From the IMG/VR virus record IMGVR_UViG_3300010885_029889, positions 1 through 35,277 of that record: a stretch of DNA of 35,277 bases. The stretch is one strand, 5' to 3'. How positions within the stretch are numbered: position 1 is the first letter of the stretch; each line of letters begins with the position of its first letter. The notes under the pieces are model-generated. The model saw only the letters and a program-made list of their open reading frames with translations, did not search any database and was not told the DNA's origin. Below, piece after piece: positions 7,901-16,048 of the stretch. The translations under genes were made by a program, and so were the position numbers. The stretch is from a virus.

Positions 7901-7908
7901 CATAAATA
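7901..7908 (+). promoter_or_regulatory. T4-type late promoter candidate before the baseplate run
   Basis: CATAAATA differs from the T4 late consensus TATAAATA at the first base only. It lies 21 bases before the ATG at 7930. The 12 bases ATAAATATTACA recur at the gp6 late promoter. An AGGA at 7914-7917 may be the ribosome site. Confidence 0.65.
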
Positions 7909-7929
7909 TTACATAGGACAAAGCAAACA

Positions 7930-9021
7930 ATGGCAATTAACACCGCACCGGAACCAGTAAACCCACAAGTAGACCCAGAGGCTTCGTTAAGTGCTGGCGA
8001 AACAATTGTATCGGAAGCTGATGTACAAAGAAGTGCAACCCCGGTTAGTCCTACTTCTGCTGTTGGCTACGGTGATGAACCAGCAGGAACCGGTGATCAA
8101 TATACTACAGACAGTTTAGGTAATACATTTAAAAACGGCTCGCTATATCGCGCGGCCGAGGTTGACGACGCCACCGGCCGCCCGTTAAACAGCACACAAA
8201 GCGAAGTAACAACAGGGGTTATCCAAGCCAATAATCAAGAAACCAATTCTAATCTATCTCAAATGCCGGTCAACACTGATTGGCGTGTGACTCTAAGATT
8301 GGCACCCAATGCAAGTTACCTGTACAAGTCCAGCAATGCTGGCCTACTGGAACCATTAAAAAACACCAATGGAGTAGTATTTCCTTACACTCCTTCTATC
8401 AATACCAATTACAAAGCCAACTACAACACATATGATCTTACACATTCAAACTATCGTGGGTATTTTTATCAAAATAGTTATACTGATGCGGTGAGTCTAA
8501 ACGCAACATTCACAGCACAAAGCACCAGCGATGCAGCCTATGTGTTGGCTGTGATTCACTTCTTCCGCAGTGTGACCAAAATGTTTTACGGCCAAGATGC
8601 CCAGCGTGGTAGTCCTCCGCCATTAGTATTTTTAAGCGGACTAGGCGATTATCAATTTAACAATCATCCTTGCTTGGTCACCAATTTTAATTATGTACTA
8701 CCAGCCGATGTTGATTACATCAGTTCTGGAAGTCCCAACAATCTGGGTTTAAATTTACAGCCCTTGCAAAATTTATACTCCACTACACTAAATGCTGTGG
8801 CGCCAACTGTAACTAGACTGGCCACTGCATTCTTACCACCTGGCGCACAAAATGCTGTTCCTGCACCACTACAGGCTTTATTAAGCAACCCCACTTATGT
8901 ACCGACTAAAATGGAAATGCAAATTAGTTTGTTACCAGTTCAAAGCCGCAGTCAAGTTAGTAAACAATTTAGTCTTCAGAATTTTGCCAATGGCAATTTA
9001 CTTAAAGGAGGGTTCTGGTAA
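7930..9021 (+). CDS. 48: baseplate tail-tube cap-like protein (gp48-like)
   Basis: The 363-residue product has nearly the length of T4 gp48 (364). The conserved-looking core runs from about residue 140: VVFPYTPSI, then LTHSNYRGYFYQNSY, then LAVIHFFRSVTKMFYG near 206-221, then PPPLVFLSGLGDY and HPCLVTNFNYVLPADVDY. I associate these blocks with gp48 or its relative gp54 in T4-like phages; both sit where tail tube meets baseplate. The first 110 residues are low-complexity, rich in Ser, Thr and Pro, and probably flexible. It is the first gene of the rightward structural run, just behind a late promoter. Its stop overlaps the start of gp53 (TAATG). A gp54-like role cannot be excluded. Confidence 0.65.
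   Translation: MAINTAPEPVNPQVDPEASLSAGETIVSEADVQRSATPVSPTSAVGYGDEPAGTGDQYTTDSLGNTFKNGSLYRAAEVDDATGRPLNSTQSEVTTGVIQANNQETNSNLSQMPVNTDWRVTLRLAPNASYLYKSSNAGLLEPLKNTNGVVFPYTPSINTNYKANYNTYDLTHSNYRGYFYQNSYTDAVSLNATFTAQSTSDAAYVLAVIHFFRSVTKMFYGQDAQRGSPPPLVFLSGLGDYQFNNHPCLVTNFNYVLPADVDYISSGSPNNLGLNLQPLQNLYSTTLNAVAPTVTRLATAFLPPGAQNAVPAPLQALLSNPTYVPTKMEMQISLLPVQSRSQVSKQFSLQNFANGNLLKGGFW
9004..9011 (+). promoter_or_regulatory. near-perfect ribosome binding site for gp53
   Basis: AAAGGAGG lies 9 bases before the gp53 ATG and inside the end of the preceding gene. It is the strongest ribosome site I saw in the structural run, suggesting independent, high translation of the small wedge protein. Confidence 0.8.
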
Positions 9022-9314
9022 TGTACAGTGCTACTAGTCCATATTTTGAAACAGGATACAGTCAATTCTTTTTAGACGTAATGGTCAATAGGCCCATACC
9101 TAAAAGTACAGATGATATTTTGTTTACGATCAATACCACATTTCAATATCGTCCAGACCTGTTGGCATTTGACTTGTACGGTGACAGCGGCCTATGGTGG
9201 GTGTTTTATCAACGCAACCCTAATACCTTGACTGCTCCACCCATGGACTTTGAAGCCGGCGCTGTAATTTACTTGCCTAAATTGTCTACATTAAAATCAG
9301 TGTTGGGATTCTAA
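9021..9314 (+). CDS. 53: baseplate wedge protein (gp53-like)
   Basis: A 97-residue protein with the gp53/LysM-like pattern: YRPDLLAFDLYGDSGLWWVF followed by a QRNP turn, then an extended segment ending in VIYLPKLSTL. In gp53 proteins this region reads as 'the particle must be in a state, the wedge subunit stacks as a LysM-like fold', and it joins adjacent baseplate wedges. It is half the length of T4 gp53 (196 residues) and keeps essentially the LysM-like part. It starts on the last base of the previous stop with a strong ribosome site, and ends one base before the next ATG. The family call is good. Confidence 0.8.
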   Translation: MYSATSPYFETGYSQFFLDVMVNRPIPKSTDDILFTINTTFQYRPDLLAFDLYGDSGLWWVFYQRNPNTLTAPPMDFEAGAVIYLPKLSTLKSVLGF

Positions 9315-9315
9315 C

Positions 9316-10668
9316 ATGGCAAATTACACCGTACCGCCGGTAATAGGTACCCTTAGATTAAACAACGGACGAGTTGCTACTTTTTATGAATCTCAGCGTG
9401 ATCAGTACGAACGGTCATTGGCTGCTGGTGCCACACCTGTAGAGCCACCGCCAGCAGACACCACAGTAGTTGACGGAAAGGAAGTTTCAACTACTGCAAA
9501 TGTACCACCACCTGCTGATACAGTAACAACTAGCGAAAGCCAAGCTACTCCACAACCCGCAACTCCGCCAACTCAGCCTGGGCCAACCACGGCCAACGAA
9601 GATGCTCCTACACAAGCACCCACTCAGGGCGGAGTTGGTGCTGGCACCAGTAGTAACGCATTTAATTCCAGAGGTTCTGATGACAATCCTGGAGCTTCTA
9701 GCAACTCCACACAACAAGCAATCAACACAGCATTTGCCAGCCAAATTATTACTCCGCAACCAAATGTGCTAGATCAATATGCCAGCTATACCTACGCTAT
9801 CAGTTGGTGGTTGTTGAGCCCAGACCAATTCAATGGGCTTTCGACTGCAGGACCTCTACCCGGAACTGGCAATTGGAGTTTACTTATACAAAGCGGTGGC
9901 GCCCCTACTGCTGGACGTAATCAATCATTTCCATTGGATTATTATTTAGATGATTTGGAAATTGAAACTCAACTGGCCGGCAAAGGCACCGGCATGAGTA
10001 CCAATGGCATGTCTTTGCGATTTAAAATAGTAGAGCCAAATGGCCTAACATTGTTACAAAACTTATTTTCAGCTGTTAAAGGCGTGTATAAAAATAACAC
10101 ACCTATAACCAATGTTCAAGTAAATGCCGGCGATAAACCATCAACAGTTAATGCCACTCAAAATACCACACAACCGACGGCATTTCAATCAGCACAATAT
10201 TGTTTAACTATAGAATTTTATGGATACGATTCTCAAGGTAATTTGGTAGCGCCAGCAACAGGAAATCTAGATGGCTCAACTGCCAAAGCAGTGATTAAAA
10301 AATACTATCCATTTTTGATTGAAAATATAACGTTTAGAACTGTGGCCAATCAAGTTGAATACACAGTCATTGGAAACCCAGTGCCATACGATACTGCCAC
10401 CAGTCAAGCACGTGGCACTATTCCGTTTGCATTTGCTTTGGCTGGACAAACAGTAGGACAAATTTTACAAGGTGGCCCACTGGTGGCCGAGAAAACACCG
10501 GTAGACACTCAAGCCCGAGTGACCGCGCCTAGACCCAAAACTGCGCCAGTGCCAAGTCTTGATCCGTTTGAGTTAAACGACACTGGGTTTGTCACCAACG
10601 CCGGCGGCGCAGCATTTGGTAACCCAAATCTTACTAGACAAGGCAGACGGTCTAACTTGACCCGATAA
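9316..10668 (+). CDS. baseplate hub-region structural protein, with N-terminal shared module
   Basis: This 450-residue protein has three parts. Residues 6-42 form a module repeated at the C-terminus of the next protein. Residues 43-155 are a Pro/Thr/Ala-rich linker. From 156 on, a folded region contains SYTYAISWWLLSPDQF, DYYLDDLEIETQLAGKGTG, MSLRFKIVEPNGLTLLQNLF, CLTIEFYGYDSQGNLV and KKYYPFLIENITFR. I link this last pattern to hub-region structural proteins of T4-like aquatic phages, but cannot name a T4 counterpart with certainty; its place between gp53 and gp5 suggests a hub or tube-end role, possibly gp27-like. It is followed by the next gene after 4 bases. No signal peptide or enzyme motif is seen. 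Confidence 0.6.
   Translation: MANYTVPPVIGTLRLNNGRVATFYESQRDQYERSLAAGATPVEPPPADTTVVDGKEVSTTANVPPPADTVTTSESQATPQPATPPTQPGPTTANEDAPTQAPTQGGVGAGTSSNAFNSRGSDDNPGASSNSTQQAINTAFASQIITPQPNVLDQYASYTYAISWWLLSPDQFNGLSTAGPLPGTGNWSLLIQSGGAPTAGRNQSFPLDYYLDDLEIETQLAGKGTGMSTNGMSLRFKIVEPNGLTLLQNLFSAVKGVYKNNTPITNVQVNAGDKPSTVNATQNTTQPTAFQSAQYCLTIEFYGYDSQGNLVAPATGNLDGSTAKAVIKKYYPFLIENITFRTVANQVEYTVIGNPVPYDTATSQARGTIPFAFALAGQTVGQILQGGPLVAEKTPVDTQARVTAPRPKTAPVPSLDPFELNDTGFVTNAGGAAFGNPNLTRQGRRSNLTR
9331..9441 (+). repeat. shared 37-residue module, N-terminal copy
   Basis: Residues 6-42 of the 450-residue hub protein. About 22 positions, including IGxLxLNNGRVAxFY and GATPV, are identical to residues 539-575 of the next protein. 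Confidence 0.85.
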
Positions 10669-10672
10669 TATT

Positions 10673-12427
10673 ATGCCAGCAAATGGACAAACAGCCGCCA
10701 AAGATCAACTTAACAAAATATTTGGCAACGGACTAAATCAAAAATTAAATGCTCTCAACAAACCAACGGCTGAGGTTCGAGAAACTGCGTCGTCAACTCC
10801 GGCAGTCACAACAGAGGCACCCCCAACTGCGGCAGATGCTCCAACCCAGGGAACTGATAATTTATTCACAGGGTTATGTGATGCGTTAAACGCACATCAA
10901 CAAAAATTAGTCAAAGACAAATACTACGAAATAGCCGACGTGTATGAAATAAATTTTGCGTCAACGGCCATCAGTGGTGCCAAGGTGACCAAACCTGGGC
11001 CAGTTACCTATAAAAATACTGCGGCAAAAGCCACTAACACAGCACAGGCCAAACTAGACAAAAATACAGATCAAGTCAACGTCAACAGCCAACAGTGGAG
11101 CATTCTAGCAGGAACACAAATTGTACAGTTTATTGATCAAGTCATGCGTAGCAGTCGATACATCACCGATCAACAAATAGGCTATTACGATGCAGATAAC
11201 AAATGGGTGCCAAGTAAAACTGCCAATCCCAATGGTGTTGTTGCCTGGTATAAAATTAGTGTAACTGCAAAACAATTGGGCTATGATAAAAAACGTAGAG
11301 ACAATGCTTATAAAATGACGTTTACTGTTAGTCCGTACAAGATAAATCAAATGGACAGTCCGTATTTTCCAAACAGCAAGTATCAAGGAGCACACAAGGC
11401 TTTTAATTATTGGTTTACCGGACTAAACACACAGATATTAAGTTACGAGCAAGAATACAATTACGCCTACTATACTACCATGTCAGGCACTGCCGAGGGA
11501 TTGGCAACTCCACCGCCGGTTGGAAGAGATCAACGCAAACGCACCTACATGGCCACCAGTGAACAACGTGGACAAGGACAGGCCAACTATGTAAACGAAC
11601 CAGCTGACAGTGCTGCTTCCTTTTTGTACAGCGTGTCAGATTTTGCAGAAGTGCGCATGAAAATTTTAGGTGATCCAGCTTGGTTGCAACAAGGAGAAGT
11701 GTCAGTTGGTGTAAACGCTAAAACATTTGACTACAAACCATTTAATCCTGATGGAACCATTAACTACGACAGTCAAGAGGTAACATTTACTGTGAGTTTT
11801 AATCGACCAACTGATTACGATTTTAACACCGGTATCATGAATGTCAATGCCCAATCAGGCGCACCCAAAGAAACGTTTGCTTACATTGCAACCAATTGCA
11901 AAAATATGTTTAGCAAGGGCCAATTTACACAGGAACTGCTTGGAAAACTATTACCGCTTGACGCTGCACCAGCTGATACCGGCGGTAGAGAAACAACTGC
12001 TGCCACAGCCACAAACTCTCGAACTTCTGCTAGACAAATAGTAGCAGAACAAAACGCATCATTTGAATATGGCACCAACGAAGGGTCTGAACAAACCAGA
12101 ATGCTGGCTGAACAAGATGCTGGATTTGACGAACCGCCGCCAACTCCACAGCCGGCAGCACCTCCAGAGGCACCAACCTCAAGTGGTGACATATCGTCAC
12201 CACGACCGGCAAACGCCGATATAATTACTGGAGAAGTAAATACTACAACATATATTCCAGTGCAAAATCCAGATGGCAGTTATCAAGCACCTCCACTGAT
12301 TGGCCAACTCCAATTAAATAATGGCCGAGTGGCTTCTTTTTATGCAACAGATGTGGCAGGATACAATAAGGCATTGGCTAGTGGTGCCACACCAGTAGGA
12401 CCACAAAACATGAATAAGGAATCTTAA
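10673..12427 (+). CDS. baseplate hub-region structural protein, with C-terminal shared module
   Basis: The 584-residue product begins with a helical, Ala/Thr-rich leader. From about 63 it holds a large folded core: LFTGLCDALNAHQQKLV, YYEIADVYEINFAS, WSILAGTQIVQFIDQVMRSS, VAWYKISVTAKQLGYDKKR, MDSPYFPNSKYQGAHKAFNY and WFTGLNTQILSYEQEYNY. Residues 480-530 are a Pro-rich linker, and 539-575 repeat the module at the start of the previous protein. The core resembles large hub-region proteins of T4-like aquatic phages; I cannot assign a T4 gene number. Its stop overlaps the gp5 start (TAATG), and AAGGA near its end serves gp5. The two adjoining proteins with mirrored modules probably interact. Confidence 0.6.
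   Translation: MPANGQTAAKDQLNKIFGNGLNQKLNALNKPTAEVRETASSTPAVTTEAPPTAADAPTQGTDNLFTGLCDALNAHQQKLVKDKYYEIADVYEINFASTAISGAKVTKPGPVTYKNTAAKATNTAQAKLDKNTDQVNVNSQQWSILAGTQIVQFIDQVMRSSRYITDQQIGYYDADNKWVPSKTANPNGVVAWYKISVTAKQLGYDKKRRDNAYKMTFTVSPYKINQMDSPYFPNSKYQGAHKAFNYWFTGLNTQILSYEQEYNYAYYTTMSGTAEGLATPPPVGRDQRKRTYMATSEQRGQGQANYVNEPADSAASFLYSVSDFAEVRMKILGDPAWLQQGEVSVGVNAKTFDYKPFNPDGTINYDSQEVTFTVSFNRPTDYDFNTGIMNVNAQSGAPKETFAYIATNCKNMFSKGQFTQELLGKLLPLDAAPADTGGRETTAATATNSRTSARQIVAEQNASFEYGTNEGSEQTRMLAEQDAGFDEPPPTPQPAAPPEAPTSSGDISSPRPANADIITGEVNTTTYIPVQNPDGSYQAPPLIGQLQLNNGRVASFYATDVAGYNKALASGATPVGPQNMNKES
12287..12397 (+). repeat. shared 37-residue module, C-terminal copy
   Basis: Residues 539-575 of the 584-residue hub protein, after a Pro-rich linker. 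It matches the N-terminal copy at 9331-9441 in about 22 positions. Confidence 0.85.
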
Positions 12428-13947
12428 TGGCCGGCGAGAATATACAACGCACAACAGGACAACCAACAAATTACAAAATGGATCGTGGTGGCATGCCCAC
12501 CGAAATGGGTCCGTTTATTGGCAAGGTAATGAACAATGTTGACCCTACTAGATCGGCTCGGTTACAAGTTTATATTGAGCTGTTTGGTGGTGCAGATCCA
12601 ATGAATGACAAGCTATGGAGAACAGTTAACTATTGTCCACCATTCTACGGGTCAACGCCAGCAGGCGCCAGTGCAGGAACTGGTGCATTTGAACAGGGAA
12701 ATCCGCAAAGTTATGGCATGTGGTTTACTCCCCCTGACATAGGAACACAGGTTATTTGCTTCTTTATCGGCGGCGACCCAAGTCAGGGTTATTATATGGG
12801 ATGTATTCCAGACCAAGGTATAATACACATGATTCCTGCCATTGGATCGGTAGATAAAGCACAGGCAGTTACACAGAATGACACACAGGCCAGTTATTTT
12901 TCCAGCAGTACCAGATTGCCAGTGACCGAGATTAACAATTCCAACACAGCCATTGCTGACAATCCCAAATACTTTGATCAGAAAAAACCAGTACACAGTT
13001 ATGTTGCTGGCATACTATTCCAACAAGGGCTAATCAATGATCAAGTGCGAGGATCAATTGGCAGTAGCAGTCAACGTGAAAGTCCCAGTGGTTGCTATGG
13101 CATTAGCACTCCAGGCCGTGCTATTTATCAAGGCGGTATAGGTGCTGGTCCAGGTGGTGAAGAAGCAATTGACGGCACAAAATTAAAATCGGTACAACCA
13201 ACTGCGGCCAACGTAATAGCCCGACGCGGTGGCCATACCTTTGTCATGGACGATGGTGACCTCCAAGGAAAAGATAATCTTGTGCGAATTCGCACCAGTA
13301 AAGGTCATCAAATTACCATGAGTGATGATGGCGATTGTTTGTACATTTGTCATGCCAACGGACAAAGTTGGATCGAATTAGGACTGGAAGGAACATTGGA
13401 TGTGTACACCACAAACAGTGTGAACTTGCGCTCACAAGGCACTATAAATTTACATGCAGACGAAAACATCAACATGTTTGCTGGTGGAAAAATAAACATG
13501 AAAAGTACTGGTGGTACTATTATGCAAAGTGATGCAGACATGAGCATATCAAACAAAGGTGCATTGACATTGTTTAGTCAAGGGTCTATTGGTTTGAAAA
13601 CTTCTGGAACCCTTGCCATAAACAGTCAGCTTGGTAGTTGGGCCGCTGGCTCTACTTTGAGTCTAAACGGCAGTACCTTAAATCTCAACGGCGGTTCTAA
13701 AATTCAAGTTGAAACACCAAAAGGATTGACCAAATATCTATTGCCAAGTGTGGAGTTTAATGCCAGCTTGGGATGGGTTGCTCAACCTACAGGAACAGAA
13801 AGCATTGTGACTCGTGCGCCCACTCACGAACCTTACCCGTATCATAATCAAGGCATAGCTACATCGGTCAAGCTGGGCGGCGCAGCTCCTACCCCACCAC
13901 CAGATGCTCCAACAGTACCAGCTGGTGTAACTATTACCAAAACATAA
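12427..13947 (+). CDS. 5: baseplate hub spike protein (gp5/VgrG-like), apparently without lysozyme domain
   Basis: The 506-residue product has an N-terminal OB-fold like gp5: GPFIGKVMNNVDPTRSARLQ, then YGMWFTPPDIGTQVICFFI and GYYMGCIPDQG at about 28-135. The C-terminal part, from about 258 to 430, is a run of short strands such as VNLRSQGTINLHADENINMF and GGKINMKSTGGT, the pattern of the trimeric beta-helix needle of gp5 and VgrG. T4 gp5 carries a lysozyme between these parts. Here the middle segment (135-258) includes PVHSYVAGILFQQGL and shows no lysozyme-like catalytic Glu-Asp-Thr arrangement that I can find. A peptidoglycan enzyme may therefore be supplied elsewhere. Both ends overlap neighbours by one base (TAATG). 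Confidence 0.82.
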   Translation: MAGENIQRTTGQPTNYKMDRGGMPTEMGPFIGKVMNNVDPTRSARLQVYIELFGGADPMNDKLWRTVNYCPPFYGSTPAGASAGTGAFEQGNPQSYGMWFTPPDIGTQVICFFIGGDPSQGYYMGCIPDQGIIHMIPAIGSVDKAQAVTQNDTQASYFSSSTRLPVTEINNSNTAIADNPKYFDQKKPVHSYVAGILFQQGLINDQVRGSIGSSSQRESPSGCYGISTPGRAIYQGGIGAGPGGEEAIDGTKLKSVQPTAANVIARRGGHTFVMDDGDLQGKDNLVRIRTSKGHQITMSDDGDCLYICHANGQSWIELGLEGTLDVYTTNSVNLRSQGTINLHADENINMFAGGKINMKSTGGTIMQSDADMSISNKGALTLFSQGSIGLKTSGTLAINSQLGSWAAGSTLSLNGSTLNLNGGSKIQVETPKGLTKYLLPSVEFNASLGWVAQPTGTESIVTRAPTHEPYPYHNQGIATSVKLGGAAPTPPPDAPTVPAGVTITKT

Positions 13948-15608
13948 TGGCTCAATTTAACTACACTCTACCATCCGGTGCTAATTTTACCATGCAAGCA
14001 CCAACAGGAACCACACAAACTCAGGCTGACTTTATATTTTACAGTCAAGTGGCTGCTGGAGCTCTTGCTGGATTTACCGCAGGACAAAGTGTTAGTGGCA
14101 CTACATCCTCGTTGGCTAAATTTGAATTGAGTCGATTGGATCGAGGTATTGCCGGAGTTGACGACACAGTTATTTTAGCTATTATCAACGGCTTGCCGAC
14201 TACAGTCAATATTCCGTCGTTGATTGATGTGCCGTTGACTAATCCCATAACATTGGCCAACGTGGCTACATTTGCTGGCACAGGATTTACAGCACCTGCC
14301 ATTGGGCCGTTGACCTCGGACCAAACACAAGCTCTTATGGCCCAGGTTGCTAATCTAATAGACCAGCCGCCAGACGCTGTCACAGACGAAACTGGAGTTG
14401 GCCAATTTGGTTTTAGCTGTCAACAATTAGAAATGGCTGGATATGTCAAACCCGGTACATGGCAACAGTTCATACAAAATGGAAACGGTACCTTGGTTGA
14501 AGTGTTAAGTGCTCCAGGAATTTGGACTGGCCTACGCGGTATTAACAGCCTGGCTGAATTTCTTAATAATATCAATGCCCAAAATGATGCTCAAGCAAAG
14601 CTAATGGTCAACGGATACGATAGTTTACAAGCCGCTGGAGTTATTACAACTCCAGCCGCACAGTCTCTGTCAGCAGTTCGCGGAACTATCTACACGGGTA
14701 ATAATCAAGCCTTGACGGATGCAACAGCAACAATAACCAACAGTGTAAATAGTCGCGTGGCAGCATTGGTCACAAACTCCAGTGTCTATGGAACAGCACC
14801 GACCGCACAATGGGCCAGTGGCCAACCAGCAGTCAATCAAACTAATTCTAATTTAATTAGTATAGTTGGAATTGGTGTTGGATTAGCTTCGCAGATACCC
14901 AATCTAGGCACACTGGTATCTGGATTGACTCCCAATTTAACTTCTTTAAAAACTGCCATGGACAGTCTTGGAAAAGTGTCACTGTTTGCAGCCAATGCAT
15001 CTAGCACATTAACATCCAGCTTTGATAAATTATCAAATATCAGCATTAGTAGTTTGACTGATAAATTGCCTAACGTGTCAGCTATAACAGACAAATTAGA
15101 AGCAAAGGCCGGAGCCCTGCTTGATCAAGCCAAAGGCCAAGCCACAGCACTTGCAGGACAACTAAAAGGCCAGGCCACAGCACTGGTAGATCAAGCCAAA
15201 GCCCAGGCAGAAAAACTGTTAGCTGATGCTCAAGCACAAATTGATTCCTTACGCACCAAAGCCGACAGTCTTGTAACGTCGGTGGAAAAAGCTGCAGGAT
15301 TTACCAACACAGTCAATCGTGCCACAATTGACGTAGCCACAACAAAAATATTTGGTAGTAGCAAGATTCCTACACCAAACTTTGGCCCAAACATACCAGA
15401 ATCTGCATCTATAGCTGCCGCATTGGACATTAGCAAAGCACAAACAGAATTAAAAAATCTACAAGGCAGAGGCACTGCATTACTTGATCAGGCCCAGGGT
15501 CAAGGAACAGCTTTACTTAATCAAGCTCAAGGCCAAGCCACGGCATTGTCTAGCCAAGTGCAAGGGCAAGCCAACACCCTGTTGACTCGAGTCACTACCA
15601 TTGTTTAA
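13947..15608 (+). CDS. structural protein with 11-residue coiled-coil repeats, between gp5 and gp25
   Basis: A 553-residue protein of unclear role. A middle block near 154-210 (FGFSCQQLEMAGYVKPGTW, then LSAPGIWTGLRGINSLAEFL) looks like a helical domain I associate with structural proteins of T4-like aquatic phages. The C-terminal third has two sets of 11-residue repeats: residues 390-433 (ALLDQAKGQAT, ALAGQLKGQAT, ALVDQAKAQAE, KLLADAQAQID) and 511-553 (ALLDQAQGQGT, ALLNQAQGQAT, ALSSQVQGQAN, then a broken one). Such hendecads form long right-handed coiled coils. It could be a hub-associated rod or part of a length-measuring device, though it is short for a tape measure. The product is very rich in Ala, Gln and Thr. 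It starts on the gp5 stop with no clear ribosome site. Confidence 0.65.
   Translation: MAQFNYTLPSGANFTMQAPTGTTQTQADFIFYSQVAAGALAGFTAGQSVSGTTSSLAKFELSRLDRGIAGVDDTVILAIINGLPTTVNIPSLIDVPLTNPITLANVATFAGTGFTAPAIGPLTSDQTQALMAQVANLIDQPPDAVTDETGVGQFGFSCQQLEMAGYVKPGTWQQFIQNGNGTLVEVLSAPGIWTGLRGINSLAEFLNNINAQNDAQAKLMVNGYDSLQAAGVITTPAAQSLSAVRGTIYTGNNQALTDATATITNSVNSRVAALVTNSSVYGTAPTAQWASGQPAVNQTNSNLISIVGIGVGLASQIPNLGTLVSGLTPNLTSLKTAMDSLGKVSLFAANASSTLTSSFDKLSNISISSLTDKLPNVSAITDKLEAKAGALLDQAKGQATALAGQLKGQATALVDQAKAQAEKLLADAQAQIDSLRTKADSLVTSVEKAAGFTNTVNRATIDVATTKIFGSSKIPTPNFGPNIPESASIAAALDISKAQTELKNLQGRGTALLDQAQGQGTALLNQAQGQATALSSQVQGQANTLLTRVTTIV
15114..15605 (+). repeat. two blocks of 33-base (11-residue) tandem repeats
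   Basis: The blocks lie at 15114-15245 and 15477-15605. Each unit encodes a variant of ALLDQAKGQAT. The unit DNA is also similar, for example CAAGCCAAAGGCCAAGCC, so recent unit duplication is likely. The 231 bases between the blocks encode non-repeat sequence. Confidence 0.85.
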
Positions 15609-15628
15609 CATAACAGAGTAAATACACC

Positions 15629-16003
15629 ATGCCAACATTTATCGGATTTAACACCATTGGTCAAAACAAAAAGTTTACTGCTGTAGACTTTGACCTAATT
15701 AAAATTGATCTTCTCAACGCTTTTAACATACGTCAAGGAGAACTAGTAGGACGTCCTGGATATGGTACACTAATTTGGAACTATTTGTTTGAAAACCAAA
15801 CAACCGAAACACAAGAGACTCTTTACGCAGAAATACAACGGGTGTGTGCCGGCGATCCTCGAGTGTTTATCAGTGGAATACAAGTGTTTCCACAAGAAAA
15901 TGGCATCCTAATACAGTTGGGAATAGCAGTGGTTCCGAGTACCACCGCACAACAACTTAGTATCTTTTTTGATCAACAACAACGTACAGCCACTTACGTT
16001 TAA
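15629..16003 (+). CDS. 25: baseplate wedge protein (gp25/GPW family)
   Basis: The 124 residues match the gp25/GPW family in length (T4 132) and pattern: DFDLIKIDLLNAFNIRQGEL, GRPGYGTLIWNYLFE, LYAEIQRVCAGDPRVFI. The family's EPR motif appears as DPR here, a conservative change. gp25 is part of the wedge core that contacts gp6 and the sheath start. It sits directly before gp6. AGTAAATA lies a few bases before the ATG and could be a weak late-type site, but there is no strong ribosome site. Confidence 0.9.
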   Translation: MPTFIGFNTIGQNKKFTAVDFDLIKIDLLNAFNIRQGELVGRPGYGTLIWNYLFENQTTETQETLYAEIQRVCAGDPRVFISGIQVFPQENGILIQLGIAVVPSTTAQQLSIFFDQQQRTATYV

Positions 16004-16006
16004 CTA

Positions 16007-16041
16007 CCCAGTTTATTTTAAAGATAAATATTACAACTGGG
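16007..16041 (+). promoter_or_regulatory. inverted repeat around the gp6 late promoter that can hide the gp6 ribosome site
   Basis: CCCAGTT (16007-16013) and AACTGGG (16035-16041) are perfect 7-bp arms with 21 bases between. The right arm includes GGGA of the likely gp6 ribosome site, and the late promoter box lies in the loop. RNA read through from gp25 would carry both arms. RNA started at the late promoter, about 6 bases after the box, would lose the left arm. Confidence 0.55.
16023..16030 (+). promoter_or_regulatory. T4-type late promoter candidate before gp6
   Basis: GATAAATA is one base off TATAAATA, 18 bases before the gp6 ATG. It continues as TTACA, giving the same ATAAATATTACA as at 7902-7913. 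Confidence 0.65.
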
Positions 16042-16048
16042 AATATAT

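Noticed and set aside
7814-7936. Longer gp55 reading frame starting at 7936
   Set aside because: It would run through the promoter and lacks a ribosome site, whereas the GTG at 7813 has AGGAGA at the right distance.
13947-15608. The repeat-bearing 553-residue protein as the tail tape measure
   Set aside because: It lies between gp5 and gp25 and is short for a tape measure; repeats alone are not enough.
15617-15624. AGTAAATA before gp25, and GGTAAATA at 34424 and 35211, as late promoters
   Set aside because: They differ from TATAAATA at two positions and are too common in AT-rich DNA to trust without mapping.
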